A stretch of DNA of 33,146 bases, from contig CALXRR010000016.1 in NCBI GenBank assembly GCA_944390905.1, positions 1-33,146 of the forward strand. Reading direction: 5' to 3'. Every line of letters begins with the position of its first letter. The first letter of the stretch is position 1. The position numbers and the translations under genes were made by a program. This DNA comes from an uncultured Alphaproteobacteria bacterium (GTDB lineage Bacteria; Pseudomonadota; Alphaproteobacteria; RF32; CAG-239). Shown in pieces: positions 8,652 to 16,582 of this stretch. The notes beneath the pieces were generated by a model. That model searched no databases. It had not been told where the DNA came from and saw only the letters and a program-made list of their open reading frames with translations.

Positions 8652-9188
8652 GTGTCTGATGAGGAGGATAAGCCAAAAGTTAAACGCCTGAGGAAAATTA
8701 CCAAATCTCGGTTGCAGAATATTGCGCTGTATTATTTGCAGAGGTTTGAGTCTTCGGTGGAGAATCTACGGCGAGTGTTGGCGCGCAGAGTGGACGAGTA
8801 TGCCTTTTATAATCCGGAGTTCGACCGGCAGGAGGCTTATGCGTGGATTGAGGAGATTTTGCAAACCTATCAAGGCTATAAATATTTGGATGACGGGCGC
8901 TTTACCGAACTCAAGGTGCGGGATTATTTGGCGGCCGGAAAGTCAGAAAAATATATCAGAATGAAACTGCGGGAAAAGGGAATCGATGAGGCGCAGATTG
9001 ATAAAGTCCTTGAAGAGCAAGAGTTTGACCCGTTTGAAAATGCCCTGAAATTAGCCAAGAAAAAGCGTATCGGCCCGTTTCGGCCGGAAGAGGAGCGCAA
9101 AGATTTTTACCAAAAAGATATGGCGGCTTTGGCGCGAGCCGGCTTTGAGCTTGATGTGGTAAAACGCGTTTTGGAAGCGGAGTTATAA
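8652..9188 (+). CDS. recX: RecX-family regulatory protein
   Basis: This 178-residue protein starts at GTG 8652, chosen because TTGAGGAGG sits 9 nt upstream; the open frame extends to 8586 without such a site. It has the all-helical tandem three-helix RecX layout: LQNIALYYLQRFESSVENLRRVLARR, then DDGRFTELKVRDYLAAGKS, KLREKGID and a C-terminal AGFELDVVKRVLE. RecX binds RecA filaments and restrains recombination. recA is not in this window. RecX proteins are poorly conserved, and the length and helix pattern fit. Confidence 0.88.
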   Translation: MSDEEDKPKVKRLRKITKSRLQNIALYYLQRFESSVENLRRVLARRVDEYAFYNPEFDRQEAYAWIEEILQTYQGYKYLDDGRFTELKVRDYLAAGKSEKYIRMKLREKGIDEAQIDKVLEEQEFDPFENALKLAKKKRIGPFRPEEERKDFYQKDMAALARAGFELDVVKRVLEAEL

Positions 9189-9258
9189 GCCAAACGGGCG
9201 ATGTTTGATAAGTTTTTGAAAAAATCATTCAATGAGGGGTTTTTTATTTGTTGTTTTT

Positions 9259-9287
9259 TTGATTGTCTTATGATAGCTTATTTATAG
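9259..9287 (+). promoter_or_regulatory. Candidate promoter for the structured RNA at 9294-9479
   Basis: TTGATT (9259-9264) and TTATAG (9282-9287) are separated by 17 bp. A start near 9294 would put the 5' end just before the long closing stem. Confidence 0.4.
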
Positions 9288-9293
9288 CGAGCT

Positions 9294-9479
9294 TTGATGG
9301 CTCGTTAGGGCGTCGAAAACCCTAAATTCTGTTAGTCGGTTGCATACGACTTAAAAATTATGCCGATTTCTGTCTTGGACGGATGTCGGTGAATAAGGTT
9401 TCGGCCAAATAAGCCGAGCCGTTTTAACAGAATACGGTTTTCGAACATCCGCCCACCTCTTTTAGGTGGGTATTGTTTT
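9294..9479 (+). ncRNA. Candidate structured RNA, three hairpins closed by a long stem, with its own terminator
   Basis: The recX-lipoprotein gap (9189-9508, 320 bp) has no gene. Its two ends pair: ATTCTGTTA (9326-9334) with TAACAGAAT (9425-9433), TCGAAAACC (9313-9321) with GGTTTTCGA (9436-9444), and GGGCG near 9308 with CGCCC near 9450. Inside are GTCG...CGAC (9335-9350), a stem TCTGTC/GACGGA nested in CCGA/TCGG (about 9363-9392), and TCGGC/GCCGA (about 9402-9416). A rho-independent hairpin CCCACCT/AGGTGGG with TATTGTTTT (9452-9479) ends it on the plus strand. I do not recognise the family. Size and terminal pairing would allow a divergent 6S RNA, but the three-way core argues against it. A leader controlling the downstream lipoprotein is also possible. 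Confidence 0.6.
9452..9479 (+). terminator. Terminator of the candidate structured RNA
   Basis: A CCCACCT/AGGTGGG stem with a 5-nt loop is followed by TATTGTTTT on the plus strand. There is no T-run on the other strand, which sets the RNA's direction. Confidence 0.75.
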
Positions 9480-9508
9480 AATGTGTAAAACGAAAGGATG
9501 TTTGGATT

Positions 9509-9928
9509 ATGAAAAAACTGTTTCTTTTCTTAACTATTGGTATGTTTGTTGGGGTGTTGTGCTCATGCGCGACGGTGATGCGGGATAATACGCAGGCAAT
9601 CCCGATTAAAGCTAATGTTGAAAAGGTTGATATTAAAATTACCAATAAAGCCGGAGAGGTTGTTTTTGAAGGGAAAACCCCAACAACTTTAACTCTTAAT
9701 ACATCGTGCAACAGCGGTTATTTTAATCCTGAAAAATATACGGTAGTCGCTTCAAAAGACGGATATAAAACGCAAACAACAGTTATTGATTGGCACGTTA
9801 GCGGCTGGTATTATGTTGGCAATTTGTTTATCGGCGGCTTAATCGGATATTTGATTGTGGATCCGTTGACCGGCGATATGTATTATCTGGATGAAGCCGT
9901 GAACTTGAATATGTCAGAGGCTGAATAA
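9509..9928 (+). CDS. Small PEGA-like lipoprotein
   Basis: This 139-residue protein has a lipoprotein signal (MKKLFLFL..., lipobox LCSC with Cys at residue 20). The mature part contains a PEGA-like beta segment (VDIKITNKAGEVVFEGKTPTTL, then EKYTVVASKDGYKTQ), which in other proteins is a surface or carbohydrate-associated fold. A hydrophobic glycine-rich stretch (WYYVGNLFIGGLIGYLIVDPLTG, about residues 98-120) is a conserved tail of many such small lipoproteins and may insert into membrane. AAAGGA lies upstream of the ATG. The gene sits directly after the candidate RNA terminator and ends at a strong hairpin shared with truA. The function is unknown. Confidence 0.75.
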   Translation: MKKLFLFLTIGMFVGVLCSCATVMRDNTQAIPIKANVEKVDIKITNKAGEVVFEGKTPTTLTLNTSCNSGYFNPEKYTVVASKDGYKTQTTVIDWHVSGWYYVGNLFIGGLIGYLIVDPLTGDMYYLDEAVNLNMSEAE

Positions 9929-9935
9929 AATTGGT

Positions 9936-9971
9936 AAACAAAGGAGATACTCTATTGTATCTCCTTTGTTT
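9936..9971. terminator. Perfect 15-bp bidirectional terminator between convergent genes
   Basis: AAACAAAGGAGATAC (9936-9950) pairs perfectly with 9957-9971 across a 6-nt loop, with A/T runs on both sides. The truA stop codon (9970-9972) overlaps the stem. Confidence 0.9.
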
Positions 9972-10710
9972 AATATTCAACTTTGGCAAGGTAGAGGCCG
10001 GAGGCCGGAGCAGTCGGGCCGGCAGCAGAGCGGTCTTTGGCTTCAAGAATGTGCTTGACGTCTTCAGGAGTGAGGCGCCCCTCGCCGACCAGCTTTAAGG
10101 TGCCGACAAAGTTGCGGACTTGGTGGTGCAGGAAAGACCTTGCTTCAACATTAAATATAACCTCTTCACCTTGGCGTGAAATGTCGAGCTTGTCGAGCGT
10201 TTTGACCGGTGATTTGGCCTGGCAGGCGGCCGCTCGAAAAGAGCTGAAATCATGATGCCCAAGCAAATACTTGGCCCCTTGGCGCATGAGCTCAATATCT
10301 AATGGGCGCGGAACCCACCAAACGCGATTGCGGAGCAAAGGGCTGGGCGCGCGGCGATTGAGAATCCGATAAATATAGGCGCGCTTCTTGGCTGAGAATC
10401 GGGCGTTGAAATTGTCATCAACCGCTTCAACATCCAAAACAGAGACCGGAACCTCTGCAGCTTGGAGGTTGCCGTTAAAGGCCTCGCGAATCTTCCATGG
10501 TTCCATCTCTCGCTCAAGGTCAATATGCGCAACTTGCCCTAAGGCGTGGACGCCGGCATCAGTCCGGCCGGCAGAAACAATCTCTCGGTGGAAGCCGTTG
10601 AGTTTGGCTAAAATCTCCTCAAGGTATTGTTGTACGCTCGGGCCGTCAAGCTGCCTTTGCCAGCCAAGCAAGCTGGTGCCGTCGTATTCTATGGTGAGTT
10701 TGTAGCGCAT
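9970..10710 (-). CDS. truA: tRNA pseudouridine(38-40) synthase
   Basis: This 246-residue enzyme isomerises uridines 38-40 in the tRNA anticodon stem. The catalytic motif SAGRTDAGVHALGQ carries the nucleophile Asp51, and the N-terminal KLTIEYDGTSLLGWQRQ is typical of TruA. The C-terminal FLHHQVRNFVGTLKLVGEG block is intact. Length is normal (about 245-270). It is on the minus strand, 77 bp after the Gfo/Idh gene, with a terminator between them, so it is probably transcribed separately. Its stop codon lies in the hairpin shared with the convergent lipoprotein gene. Confidence 0.97.
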   Translation of the reverse strand: MRYKLTIEYDGTSLLGWQRQLDGPSVQQYLEEILAKLNGFHREIVSAGRTDAGVHALGQVAHIDLEREMEPWKIREAFNGNLQAAEVPVSVLDVEAVDDNFNARFSAKKRAYIYRILNRRAPSPLLRNRVWWVPRPLDIELMRQGAKYLLGHHDFSSFRAAACQAKSPVKTLDKLDISRQGEEVIFNVEARSFLHHQVRNFVGTLKLVGEGRLTPEDVKHILEAKDRSAAGPTAPASGLYLAKVEY

Positions 10711-10723
10711 ATATTTTTTATCC

Positions 10724-10758
10724 TCTAAAAAAATAAGGGGCTTGATTCCTGCCCCTTA
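10724..10758 (-). terminator. Terminator of the Gfo/Idh dehydrogenase gene
   Basis: A TAAGGGGC/GCCCCTTA stem (10734-10741 with 10751-10758) is followed on the minus strand by TATTTTTTTAG. Confidence 0.88.
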
Positions 10759-10787
10759 AACTAAACCATTTGTGGGTTTATGCAAGT

Positions 10788-11804
10788 TTATTCTGCAGCG
10801 AAAGCCATTTTTTCCGCCACAGAATTAGTAAAACCCAGCTTGGACTGAATCTCCCACAGTACACGCAAAGCTGCAAGGGCGTTCTCGCCGCTGATGCGCG
10901 GGGTGGCCTTGCCGTTAACACAAGCAATAAAGTGGTTTAATTCCGCCTGCAGAGGTTGGTTGGTCGGAATAAACAGCTGCTCAACACTGCCTTTTAAGCC
11001 GTAGTTCATCCATTCGGGGATTTCTTCCTGATTAACGTAGGGCATACGTCCCTGAGAGTGAACGTTGATGCTTTGGTTGATGAAGTCCATATCAATATAG
11101 TTGGTGTCGGTGGTAACCGTTAAAGTTCTGACACGGGCTTGAGTAATGCGGCTGGCGGTTAAGTTGGCGGTAACCCCGTTTTCAAACTCAAGCAAAGCAG
11201 TAATGTAGTCTTTGCCGGAGGCGTGGTCCGGAGTGCGTACCGCAGCAGCCTGAACATTCTTGACCTTGTCTTTAACCAAAGACAAAACAACTTCAACATC
11301 GTGAATCATCAAATCCATAGCAACATCAACATCGGTAATGCGGCCAGATGCGGCAGACATACGCTGTGCCGTAAGGGAGCGAATCATTCCCGTGTTGTTC
11401 AAGATTTTGTGCATTTGTTCAACCGCCGGATTAAACTGCTCAATATGGCCGACCAACAAAGTAACATTATTGGCTTTGGCGGCGTTAATCAACCTTTGGC
11501 AGCCTTCCTCAGTAGTGGCAAGCGGTTTTTCCATCAAGCAATGGATGCCCTTGTTTAAGAAAAATTCACCGACATCAGCGTGAGTAACCGAGGTGGTAAC
11601 GACGCTGACCGCGTCAACCGCGGCGGCGACTTCATCCAGTGATGAAAAAGCCTTAATTCCAAACATTTCAGCCGCTTTTTGTGTCGCCTCAGGAAAAATG
11701 TCATACACGCCGACCAAATCAACGCCCTGCAATGTTTTATACGTCTTCAAATGGTTTTTGCCCATAACGCCGGCGCCGATAACCGCAACTTTGATATTAC
11801 TCAT
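10788..11804 (-). CDS. Gfo/Idh/MocA-family NAD(P)-dependent oxidoreductase
   Basis: This is a 338-residue protein. The start at 11804 (MSNIKVAVIGAG) is chosen because TGAGGA lies 8 nt upstream; an ATG five codons earlier would coincide with that site. The Rossmann motif GAGVMG is at residues 10-15 and the family's catalytic EKP motif appears as LMEKPLA. A following GHIEQFNPAV resembles UDP-GlcNAc 3-dehydrogenase (GnnA-type) proteins of lipid A diamino-sugar synthesis, but no GnnB aminotransferase or Lpx gene is nearby, so the substrate is open. A repeat-bearing gap separates it from the divergent SPOR lipoprotein gene. Confidence 0.88.
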   Translation of the reverse strand: MSNIKVAVIGAGVMGKNHLKTYKTLQGVDLVGVYDIFPEATQKAAEMFGIKAFSSLDEVAAAVDAVSVVTTSVTHADVGEFFLNKGIHCLMEKPLATTEEGCQRLINAAKANNVTLLVGHIEQFNPAVEQMHKILNNTGMIRSLTAQRMSAASGRITDVDVAMDLMIHDVEVVLSLVKDKVKNVQAAAVRTPDHASGKDYITALLEFENGVTANLTASRITQARVRTLTVTTDTNYIDMDFINQSINVHSQGRMPYVNQEEIPEWMNYGLKGSVEQLFIPTNQPLQAELNHFIACVNGKATPRISGENALAALRVLWEIQSKLGFTNSVAEKMAFAAE

Positions 11805-11844
11805 AAAAGCATTCCTCATTGATGTTATAAAGTAATCTGACCAT

Positions 11845-11873
11845 CTTATAGCACATTAGGGAGGGGATGGTAA
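11845..11873 (-). promoter_or_regulatory. Candidate promoter for the Gfo/Idh gene
   Basis: On the minus strand TTACCA (11873-11868) and TATAAG (11850-11845) are 17 bp apart, about 40 bp before the start codon. Confidence 0.42.
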
Positions 11874-11898
11874 CTAATAAATTGTTACAAATTATTTC

Positions 11899-12027
11899 AA
11901 AAAAAATTTATCTGGAGGTCGATTTGGGTGTTGTCTGCGGGTCTCGAAAAATTCACGTACCTTTTTCGTACGCTAAAATTTTTCTCGCCCTTGACGCCTA
12001 CAAATCGACTCACCATCTAAATTTTTT
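11899..12027. repeat. Palindromic repeat, copy A
   Basis: This is a 129-bp imperfect palindrome centred near 11963. Arms include AAATTTATCTGG with its partner near 12013-12026, GGTCGATTTG (11918-11927) with CAAATCGACT, CTCGAAAAATT with AAATTTTTCTCG, and the apical CGTAC/GTACG stem. It lies between divergent genes, unlike the other arrays, which follow genes. With the partial copy after it, it accounts for most of the 355-bp gap. Confidence 0.9.
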
Positions 12028-12033
12028 ACAAAA

Positions 12034-12066
12034 ATGCGTATAACGGTCATCTAATACGGAGATTAA
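12034..12066. repeat. Partial palindromic repeat (left end only), copy A'
   Basis: GCGTATAACGGTCATCTAATACGGA matches the left part of the copy at 33088-33146. It is joined to copy A by the standard TTTTAC-AAAA junction. The right half is absent. Confidence 0.75.
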
Positions 12067-12097
12067 TTTGGTTTGTAACAAGGCTTTAACTTCGCGG

Positions 12098-12126
12098 TTG
12101 ACGTTTAGGGGTGCTTTGTGTTATCG
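12098..12126 (+). promoter_or_regulatory. Candidate promoter for the SPOR lipoprotein gene
   Basis: TTGACG (12098-12103) and TTATCG (12121-12126) are spaced by 17 bp. The start codon is at 12160. Confidence 0.48.
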
Positions 12127-12159
12127 TCCTAGCATCTAGATTAAATGCCGGAGCCGGAT

Positions 12160-14007
12160 ATGCTTAAAAAGTATTTGTTGTTAGCTGTTATGTTGTTGGC
12201 TGCTTGTTCTTCTGCGCCTGAAAAATCATCGGAATCTATACTCGATAACGGTGCAGGTGGGGCTCGCTGTATGTTAATGGATGCGGCTCCGGAAGAAATT
12301 GATGATCGTGTAAATGTTTATTTGGCTATGGCTCGCGCTGCTAAGTATAATTCTCGCGTCGTCGCTGATAATATGAAGCAAAAGATTTTTGCCGATAATC
12401 CGAATCTGACCCCTAAAGATATTATTGAAAATGTTTTGAATAATCCTGATGGCGGAAGTGAGCTGTATAACGGTTTGAGGGTGTTGGATTATGCTATTTT
12501 ATATGCCGGAGCTTATTTGGCTGACTCTCAACAAAGTGCTGATGATTTGATTTTGCAACGGGCGGCGCAAAGTCTGGCTGTCGCTGCCGTGAAGGCGCAG
12601 GGAAATGTCTGGCTCGCTAATCGAAAAATTCGCGAAATTAACGGCATGATTAAAGATGAAAATAAAAATTTGGCCGAAATTAATCTCCTCTATGAGAAAA
12701 ATGGTACTTTAGATGAAGCTACTCAGGAGTATCGTACCGCTTTGGATGTAATCTTGCGCAAGCTAAAAGACAATCGTGAAATTTTAATCGGGGAGACTTT
12801 GGAATATCGCAAACTGATTAAAGATAAACGCGAAAAAATTGAGCTTGATGGTCGAAAGTTTTATGAACTCGATACTTTTGATAAAAGCTTGGAGCTCACC
12901 ATCTTTGAAAAAGCAGCTTTGGCCGGTCGTGATGAGCTTAAAGCCAAAAAAGTTAATATCAAAGGTTTGAGCTATGAGGCCATAAATCGCTATTTGGCTT
13001 ATCGATATGATGAAGTTGAACGTCTTAAAATTAATGGTTATAAAGAAAACAGCACTCCTTATGCCGAGGCGGTAGAAAAATATGCGGCACGGGCAGCTAA
13101 CTCTTTGATTGATGCTATTGTTGCTTTTCGGGCTAATAAAAAGCCTGAAGACAGTTTTGCTTTGCAAGAAAAAATGGTTGATGAGCTGGCCTCTGCTATC
13201 TTAATCCAAGTGCAGGTGGCTTATGCCGCGGTTAATGCTTCGGCTATGGATTATGATGTGGCTGATACTAATATCAGACTCCTTAAAAAAGAAATCGGTC
13301 TCCTTAAAGGGCGCAGTCTGAAAGCTCAGCAGAAAGAAGAACTTTTGGAAAAACAAAGCCGTTTGCTTGATTTGGAAATCTTGAAAAATCGTATCTTGGC
13401 GGAGAGGGCGGCCGCTATTGTATCTTTGTATTTCTATGCCGGATTTTCACCGTTTGAATGTCAGCTTTTGAACCAAAAGCCGGAGCAGATTGCTAAAGTT
13501 TTGCGCCAAGGGTTGAATGCAGATAGAGTAAAAATGTTGGCGGCGGCTTTCAAAGAGCCTGTGGCTCCGGAAAACAGGTTGCCAGAAATTAAAAAGTGGG
13601 CTATCGGTGATAATTGGTTGGAAAATACTTTGGAAGGTAAAAACATTGAGAAAAAGCCGGTGCCGGTAGTCGAAAATAAACCGGTGAATAAGCCTAAAAA
13701 GACTCCGCAATCTCTAATCCCTCAAGTGGAGCAACCCGAAGATGATTTTGCTCCTTATACCGATCCGGAGGTTAATAAACGCAAAATGATGCAGTTGGGC
13801 TCGTATATTGAGCCAAAAAATGCTGATTTGGATTGGAATATTTTGAGCAATTTGTATCCGGAGCTCAAAAAATATAAGCCTCAGGTCGAAAAAACCGAGG
13901 TGAACGGAGTGGTTTATCATCGGTTGGTTATTCGTTCGCAAAACGGCGGATTTATGGCGCTGTGTAATAAACTGCGGAGCAATCGGGTGCAGTGTTTGTT
14001 GCGATAA
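12160..14007 (+). CDS. TolC-like helical lipoprotein with C-terminal SPOR domain
   Basis: This is a 615-residue protein. The start at 12160 has GGAG 6 nt upstream and gives a clean lipoprotein signal (lipobox LAAC, Cys16); an ATG at 12145 would add five residues. Residues about 45-455 are long amphipathic helices in an outer-membrane efflux (TolC-like) pattern, with MARAAKYNSRVVADNMKQKI, then GLRVLDYAILYAGAYLADS, then a VKAQGNVWLANRKI helix. The regions that would form beta-barrel strands look very short. A Pro/Lys-rich linker (about 495-540) leads to a SPOR domain (about 543-615: MMQLGSY, then YHRLVIRSQNGGF, then ALCNKLRSNRVQCLL), which binds denuded peptidoglycan at division septa. SPOR is a confident call; the TolC-like part is from pattern only. 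Confidence 0.78.
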   Translation: MLKKYLLLAVMLLAACSSAPEKSSESILDNGAGGARCMLMDAAPEEIDDRVNVYLAMARAAKYNSRVVADNMKQKIFADNPNLTPKDIIENVLNNPDGGSELYNGLRVLDYAILYAGAYLADSQQSADDLILQRAAQSLAVAAVKAQGNVWLANRKIREINGMIKDENKNLAEINLLYEKNGTLDEATQEYRTALDVILRKLKDNREILIGETLEYRKLIKDKREKIELDGRKFYELDTFDKSLELTIFEKAALAGRDELKAKKVNIKGLSYEAINRYLAYRYDEVERLKINGYKENSTPYAEAVEKYAARAANSLIDAIVAFRANKKPEDSFALQEKMVDELASAILIQVQVAYAAVNASAMDYDVADTNIRLLKKEIGLLKGRSLKAQQKEELLEKQSRLLDLEILKNRILAERAAAIVSLYFYAGFSPFECQLLNQKPEQIAKVLRQGLNADRVKMLAAAFKEPVAPENRLPEIKKWAIGDNWLENTLEGKNIEKKPVPVVENKPVNKPKKTPQSLIPQVEQPEDDFAPYTDPEVNKRKMMQLGSYIEPKNADLDWNILSNLYPELKKYKPQVEKTEVNGVVYHRLVIRSQNGGFMALCNKLRSNRVQCLLR

Positions 14008-14012
14008 AAGGT

Positions 14013-14041
14013 TTGCCAAAGCTTGAACCTTGTGCTATAAT
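14013..14041 (+). promoter_or_regulatory. Sigma-70-type promoter for the pentapeptide-repeat gene
   Basis: TTGCCA (14013-14018) and a perfect TATAAT (14036-14041) are exactly 17 bp apart. A start near 14048 gives a leader of about 26 nt. Confidence 0.7.
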
Positions 14042-14073
14042 CAACCTGTTTTGTATAGTTTGCGGTGTTTGTT

Positions 14074-15246
14074 ATGTCTGATGATGCTCAAAATAATAAA
14101 GAGAAAAATGCCGTTTATAAGTGGCATGAAGTGTCTCGTTTGACGAATGTTTTGCCTAGTGGTACGGGCTCGGTAGCAGAAGAGGCAGCTCATTTGCAAA
14201 ATGGTGTTGAGCCTAAAACTGCAGAAGTTGAGAAGATGGTTGATAATAATATCAAGCTGCCGGAAGAGCCAAAGGTGCAAGATAGTTTTGCCTCCAAAGT
14301 GGTTGAAAAGCAAAGCTTTCAGGGAAAAGTGTTGGATGAGGCTGATTTTCATGGCGCGTCGTTGATTAATGCCGATTTTTCAAAAGCTTCTTTGAAAGGG
14401 GCGGATTTGTCCGGTGCTGATTTGTCCGGAGCAAATTTAAGCGGGGTCGATTTGTCGGGGGCGGATTTGTCAGGGGCAATCTTGCGCGGAACAAACTTTA
14501 CCGGTGCTTGTCTGAATGGGGTAAAGCTCTCAGAAGCAGATTTGGACGGGGCGATTTTGCTTGATTTGCGAATCGATGAGCTCGGTTTGCAGGAGCTCCA
14601 AGAGCTGATTGAATATTTGGCAAAGTATTTTCCGCATAAGCTTAACTTGACCAAGATTAATTTGACCTTGCTTGATTTGAAAAAAATTGATTTGAAAAAT
14701 TTGGATTTGCGCGGGGTTGATTTTACCGGTGTTGACTTTACGGGAGTGAGTATTATCGGGCTTAATTTGAGCGAGTGTATTATTACGCCGCAGCAGATTG
14801 CTCAGGCTATGGGGCGAAACCCAACCCAAGAAGAGATGATGCAGCTGTTGATGCCCAGAAAAAAAGAAAAAGGAAAATCTTGGGAGGGAATCGACTGGGA
14901 AGGTTTCTTTTTGGGCGGTGAAGATTATGGTATTTGGGACGCAACAAAGGATAAAGGTATTTCTATTGAGCAGATTTTGAAAACCGGCAAAAAAGTCTTT
15001 AGGAAGGAGGCGGCCAAGCCTAAGGTAAAAGATGAACAAATTGTGGAGCGTTTGGAAGAGAAATTGCAGCAAAAAGAAGAGGAACGGACTGAAAAAATAA
15101 GAGAAAATATTGAAAAGAATCGTCAGGCCGTACTGGAAGCGCGAAAAGAAAAGCAAAAAGAGAATGAAGCTCAAGAAAAAAAGCAGAGTCATAGTAAAGA
15201 GATGGATATGACGCTAATGCATTCAGGTCGAGGACGTGAAATTTGA
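14074..15246 (+). CDS. Pentapeptide-repeat protein with charged coiled-coil tail
   Basis: This is a 390-residue protein. ATG 14074 (MSDDAQ) is preferred to an in-frame GTG at 14065, although neither has a strong ribosome site. Residues about 84-160 and 190-240 are A(D/N)LxX pentapeptide repeats (GADLSGADLSGANLSG and so on), which form a right-handed quadrilateral beta-helix; the two blocks are split by a helical segment. Residues about 290-390 are highly charged (Lys/Glu/Arg) and should form a coiled coil. No signal peptide is present, so it is cytoplasmic. Such proteins range from DNA mimics to scaffolds, and the function here is unknown. Its terminator overlaps the end of rarA. Confidence 0.85.
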   Translation: MSDDAQNNKEKNAVYKWHEVSRLTNVLPSGTGSVAEEAAHLQNGVEPKTAEVEKMVDNNIKLPEEPKVQDSFASKVVEKQSFQGKVLDEADFHGASLINADFSKASLKGADLSGADLSGANLSGVDLSGADLSGAILRGTNFTGACLNGVKLSEADLDGAILLDLRIDELGLQELQELIEYLAKYFPHKLNLTKINLTLLDLKKIDLKNLDLRGVDFTGVDFTGVSIIGLNLSECIITPQQIAQAMGRNPTQEEMMQLLMPRKKEKGKSWEGIDWEGFFLGGEDYGIWDATKDKGISIEQILKTGKKVFRKEAAKPKVKDEQIVERLEEKLQQKEEERTEKIRENIEKNRQAVLEARKEKQKENEAQEKKQSHSKEMDMTLMHSGRGREI

Positions 15247-15252
15247 GGATTA

Positions 15253-15288
15253 AAAAAACGGGAGGTTATGAGGTCTCCCGTTTTTTTT
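15253..15288. terminator. Bidirectional terminator between the pentapeptide gene and rarA
   Basis: AAAAACGGGAG (15253-15263) pairs with CTCCCGTTTTT (15275-15285) and a T-run follows. The rarA stop codon (15266-15268) is in the loop. Confidence 0.9.
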
Positions 15289-16579
15289 GTTTTTCTTCGC
15301 GGAGGCGGTCAAAATATTCTATTCTTTTTTTGATTTCGCGCTCATAGCCGCGGTCTACGGGGTGATAAAATTTGGCGCGGCGCATGCCGTCCGGAAAATA
15401 GTTGGCGCCGGAAAAGCCGTCTTCACAATCGGGGTCATATTCGTAGCCTTCACTGTAACCCAGTTGTTTCATTAGTTTAGTGGGGGCGTTTAAGATGTTT
15501 TTGGGCGGCATGAGCGAGCCGGTCTTGCGAGCGGCGTCTTTGGCGGCGTACATGGCTTTATAAACACCGACGGATTTGGGTGCGGTGGCGAGGTAGGCCG
15601 CTAACTGAAATATGGCCAAATCTCCTTCCGGAGAGCCCAAACGGTCATATAAATCCCAGCAGGCAATAGCTTGTGTGAGAGCGTTAGGGTCTGCCAAAGA
15701 GACATCTTCAACAGCAAAGCGTGTCATGCGGCGAAGCAGATATTTGGGGTCTTCGCCGGACTCTATCATGCGGGCTACCCAGTATAAGGCGGCATCAACA
15801 TCAGAGCCGCGGAGGGATTTGTGTACCGCGGAGATAAGGTTGTAGTGCCCGTCGCGGCCTTTGTCATAGATGGGCGCGCGAGAGCGAATGATTTTGAGGA
15901 TACTCTCTTTATCAAAAATTTCATCAGGGCCGGCATAGTTCCAGATGCTTTCGGCAAGGTTGAGTATATAACGTCCGTCGCCGTCGGCGATGGTCTTGAT
16001 AAAGGCACGGGCTTCGGCGTCTATGGGAAGTTTTTTGCCGACTTCTTTTTCGGCTCTTTCCAGCAGAATTTCAAACTCGGGCTCATTAAGGCGGTTGAGT
16101 ACAAATACCTGACAGCGGGAAAGCAACGCCGCATTGAGCTCAAAGGATGGGTTTTCCGTGGTGGCTCCGACGAGGATAATTGTGCCGTCTTCAACATAAG
16201 GCAAAAAGCCGTCTTGTTGGGATTTGTTGAAACGGTGAATTTCATCAACAAAGAGCAAGGTGCCTTTGCCTTGAGTGGCACGACGGTCTTGGGCATATTG
16301 AAAAACGCGCTTTAAATCGGCAACACCGGAGAATACTGCCGAAATTTGCTCAAAATATAGTTTGGTATGCTCGGCTATTAAGCGAGCGATAGTGGTTTTG
16401 CCACAGCCGGGAGGCCCCCAAAGAATGAAAGAGGTGATTTTGCCGGATTTGACCATACGGCCAAGCGGTGCATTGTCGCCGATGATGTGGTCTTGGCCGA
16501 CGACTTCAGATAAACTTTGCGGGCGGAGCCGGTCGGCAAGCGGTCTTTTGATGGTTTTTGAAAATAAGGTTTCTTCCAT
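15266..16579 (-). CDS. rarA: Replication-associated recombination protein A, AAA+ ATPase
   Basis: This 437-residue protein (MgsA/RarA family, kin to eukaryotic WRNIP1) acts at stalled replication forks and interacts with SSB. Walker A is GPPGCGKT at residues 55-62, and Walker B is LLFVDEIHRFNKSQQD with D112 and E113. The RarA C-terminal tetramerisation region (EDVSLADPNALTQAIA, then PPKNILNAPTKLMK, then YPDGMRRAKFYHPV-like segments) is complete. The start ATG is preceded by GAGGA, located in the last codons of the upstream coupling-protein-like gene only 3 bp away, so translation is probably coupled. Confidence 0.97.
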   Translation of the reverse strand: MEETLFSKTIKRPLADRLRPQSLSEVVGQDHIIGDNAPLGRMVKSGKITSFILWGPPGCGKTTIARLIAEHTKLYFEQISAVFSGVADLKRVFQYAQDRRATQGKGTLLFVDEIHRFNKSQQDGFLPYVEDGTIILVGATTENPSFELNAALLSRCQVFVLNRLNEPEFEILLERAEKEVGKKLPIDAEARAFIKTIADGDGRYILNLAESIWNYAGPDEIFDKESILKIIRSRAPIYDKGRDGHYNLISAVHKSLRGSDVDAALYWVARMIESGEDPKYLLRRMTRFAVEDVSLADPNALTQAIACWDLYDRLGSPEGDLAIFQLAAYLATAPKSVGVYKAMYAAKDAARKTGSLMPPKNILNAPTKLMKQLGYSEGYEYDPDCEDGFSGANYFPDGMRRAKFYHPVDRGYEREIKKRIEYFDRLREEKQKKRETS

Positions 16580-16582
16580 GAT

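Noticed and set aside
9294..9479. Signal recognition particle RNA or tmRNA
   Set aside because: The conserved GGAAGCAGCC-like loop of SRP RNA is not present, and neither are tRNA-like ends or a tag-coding region.
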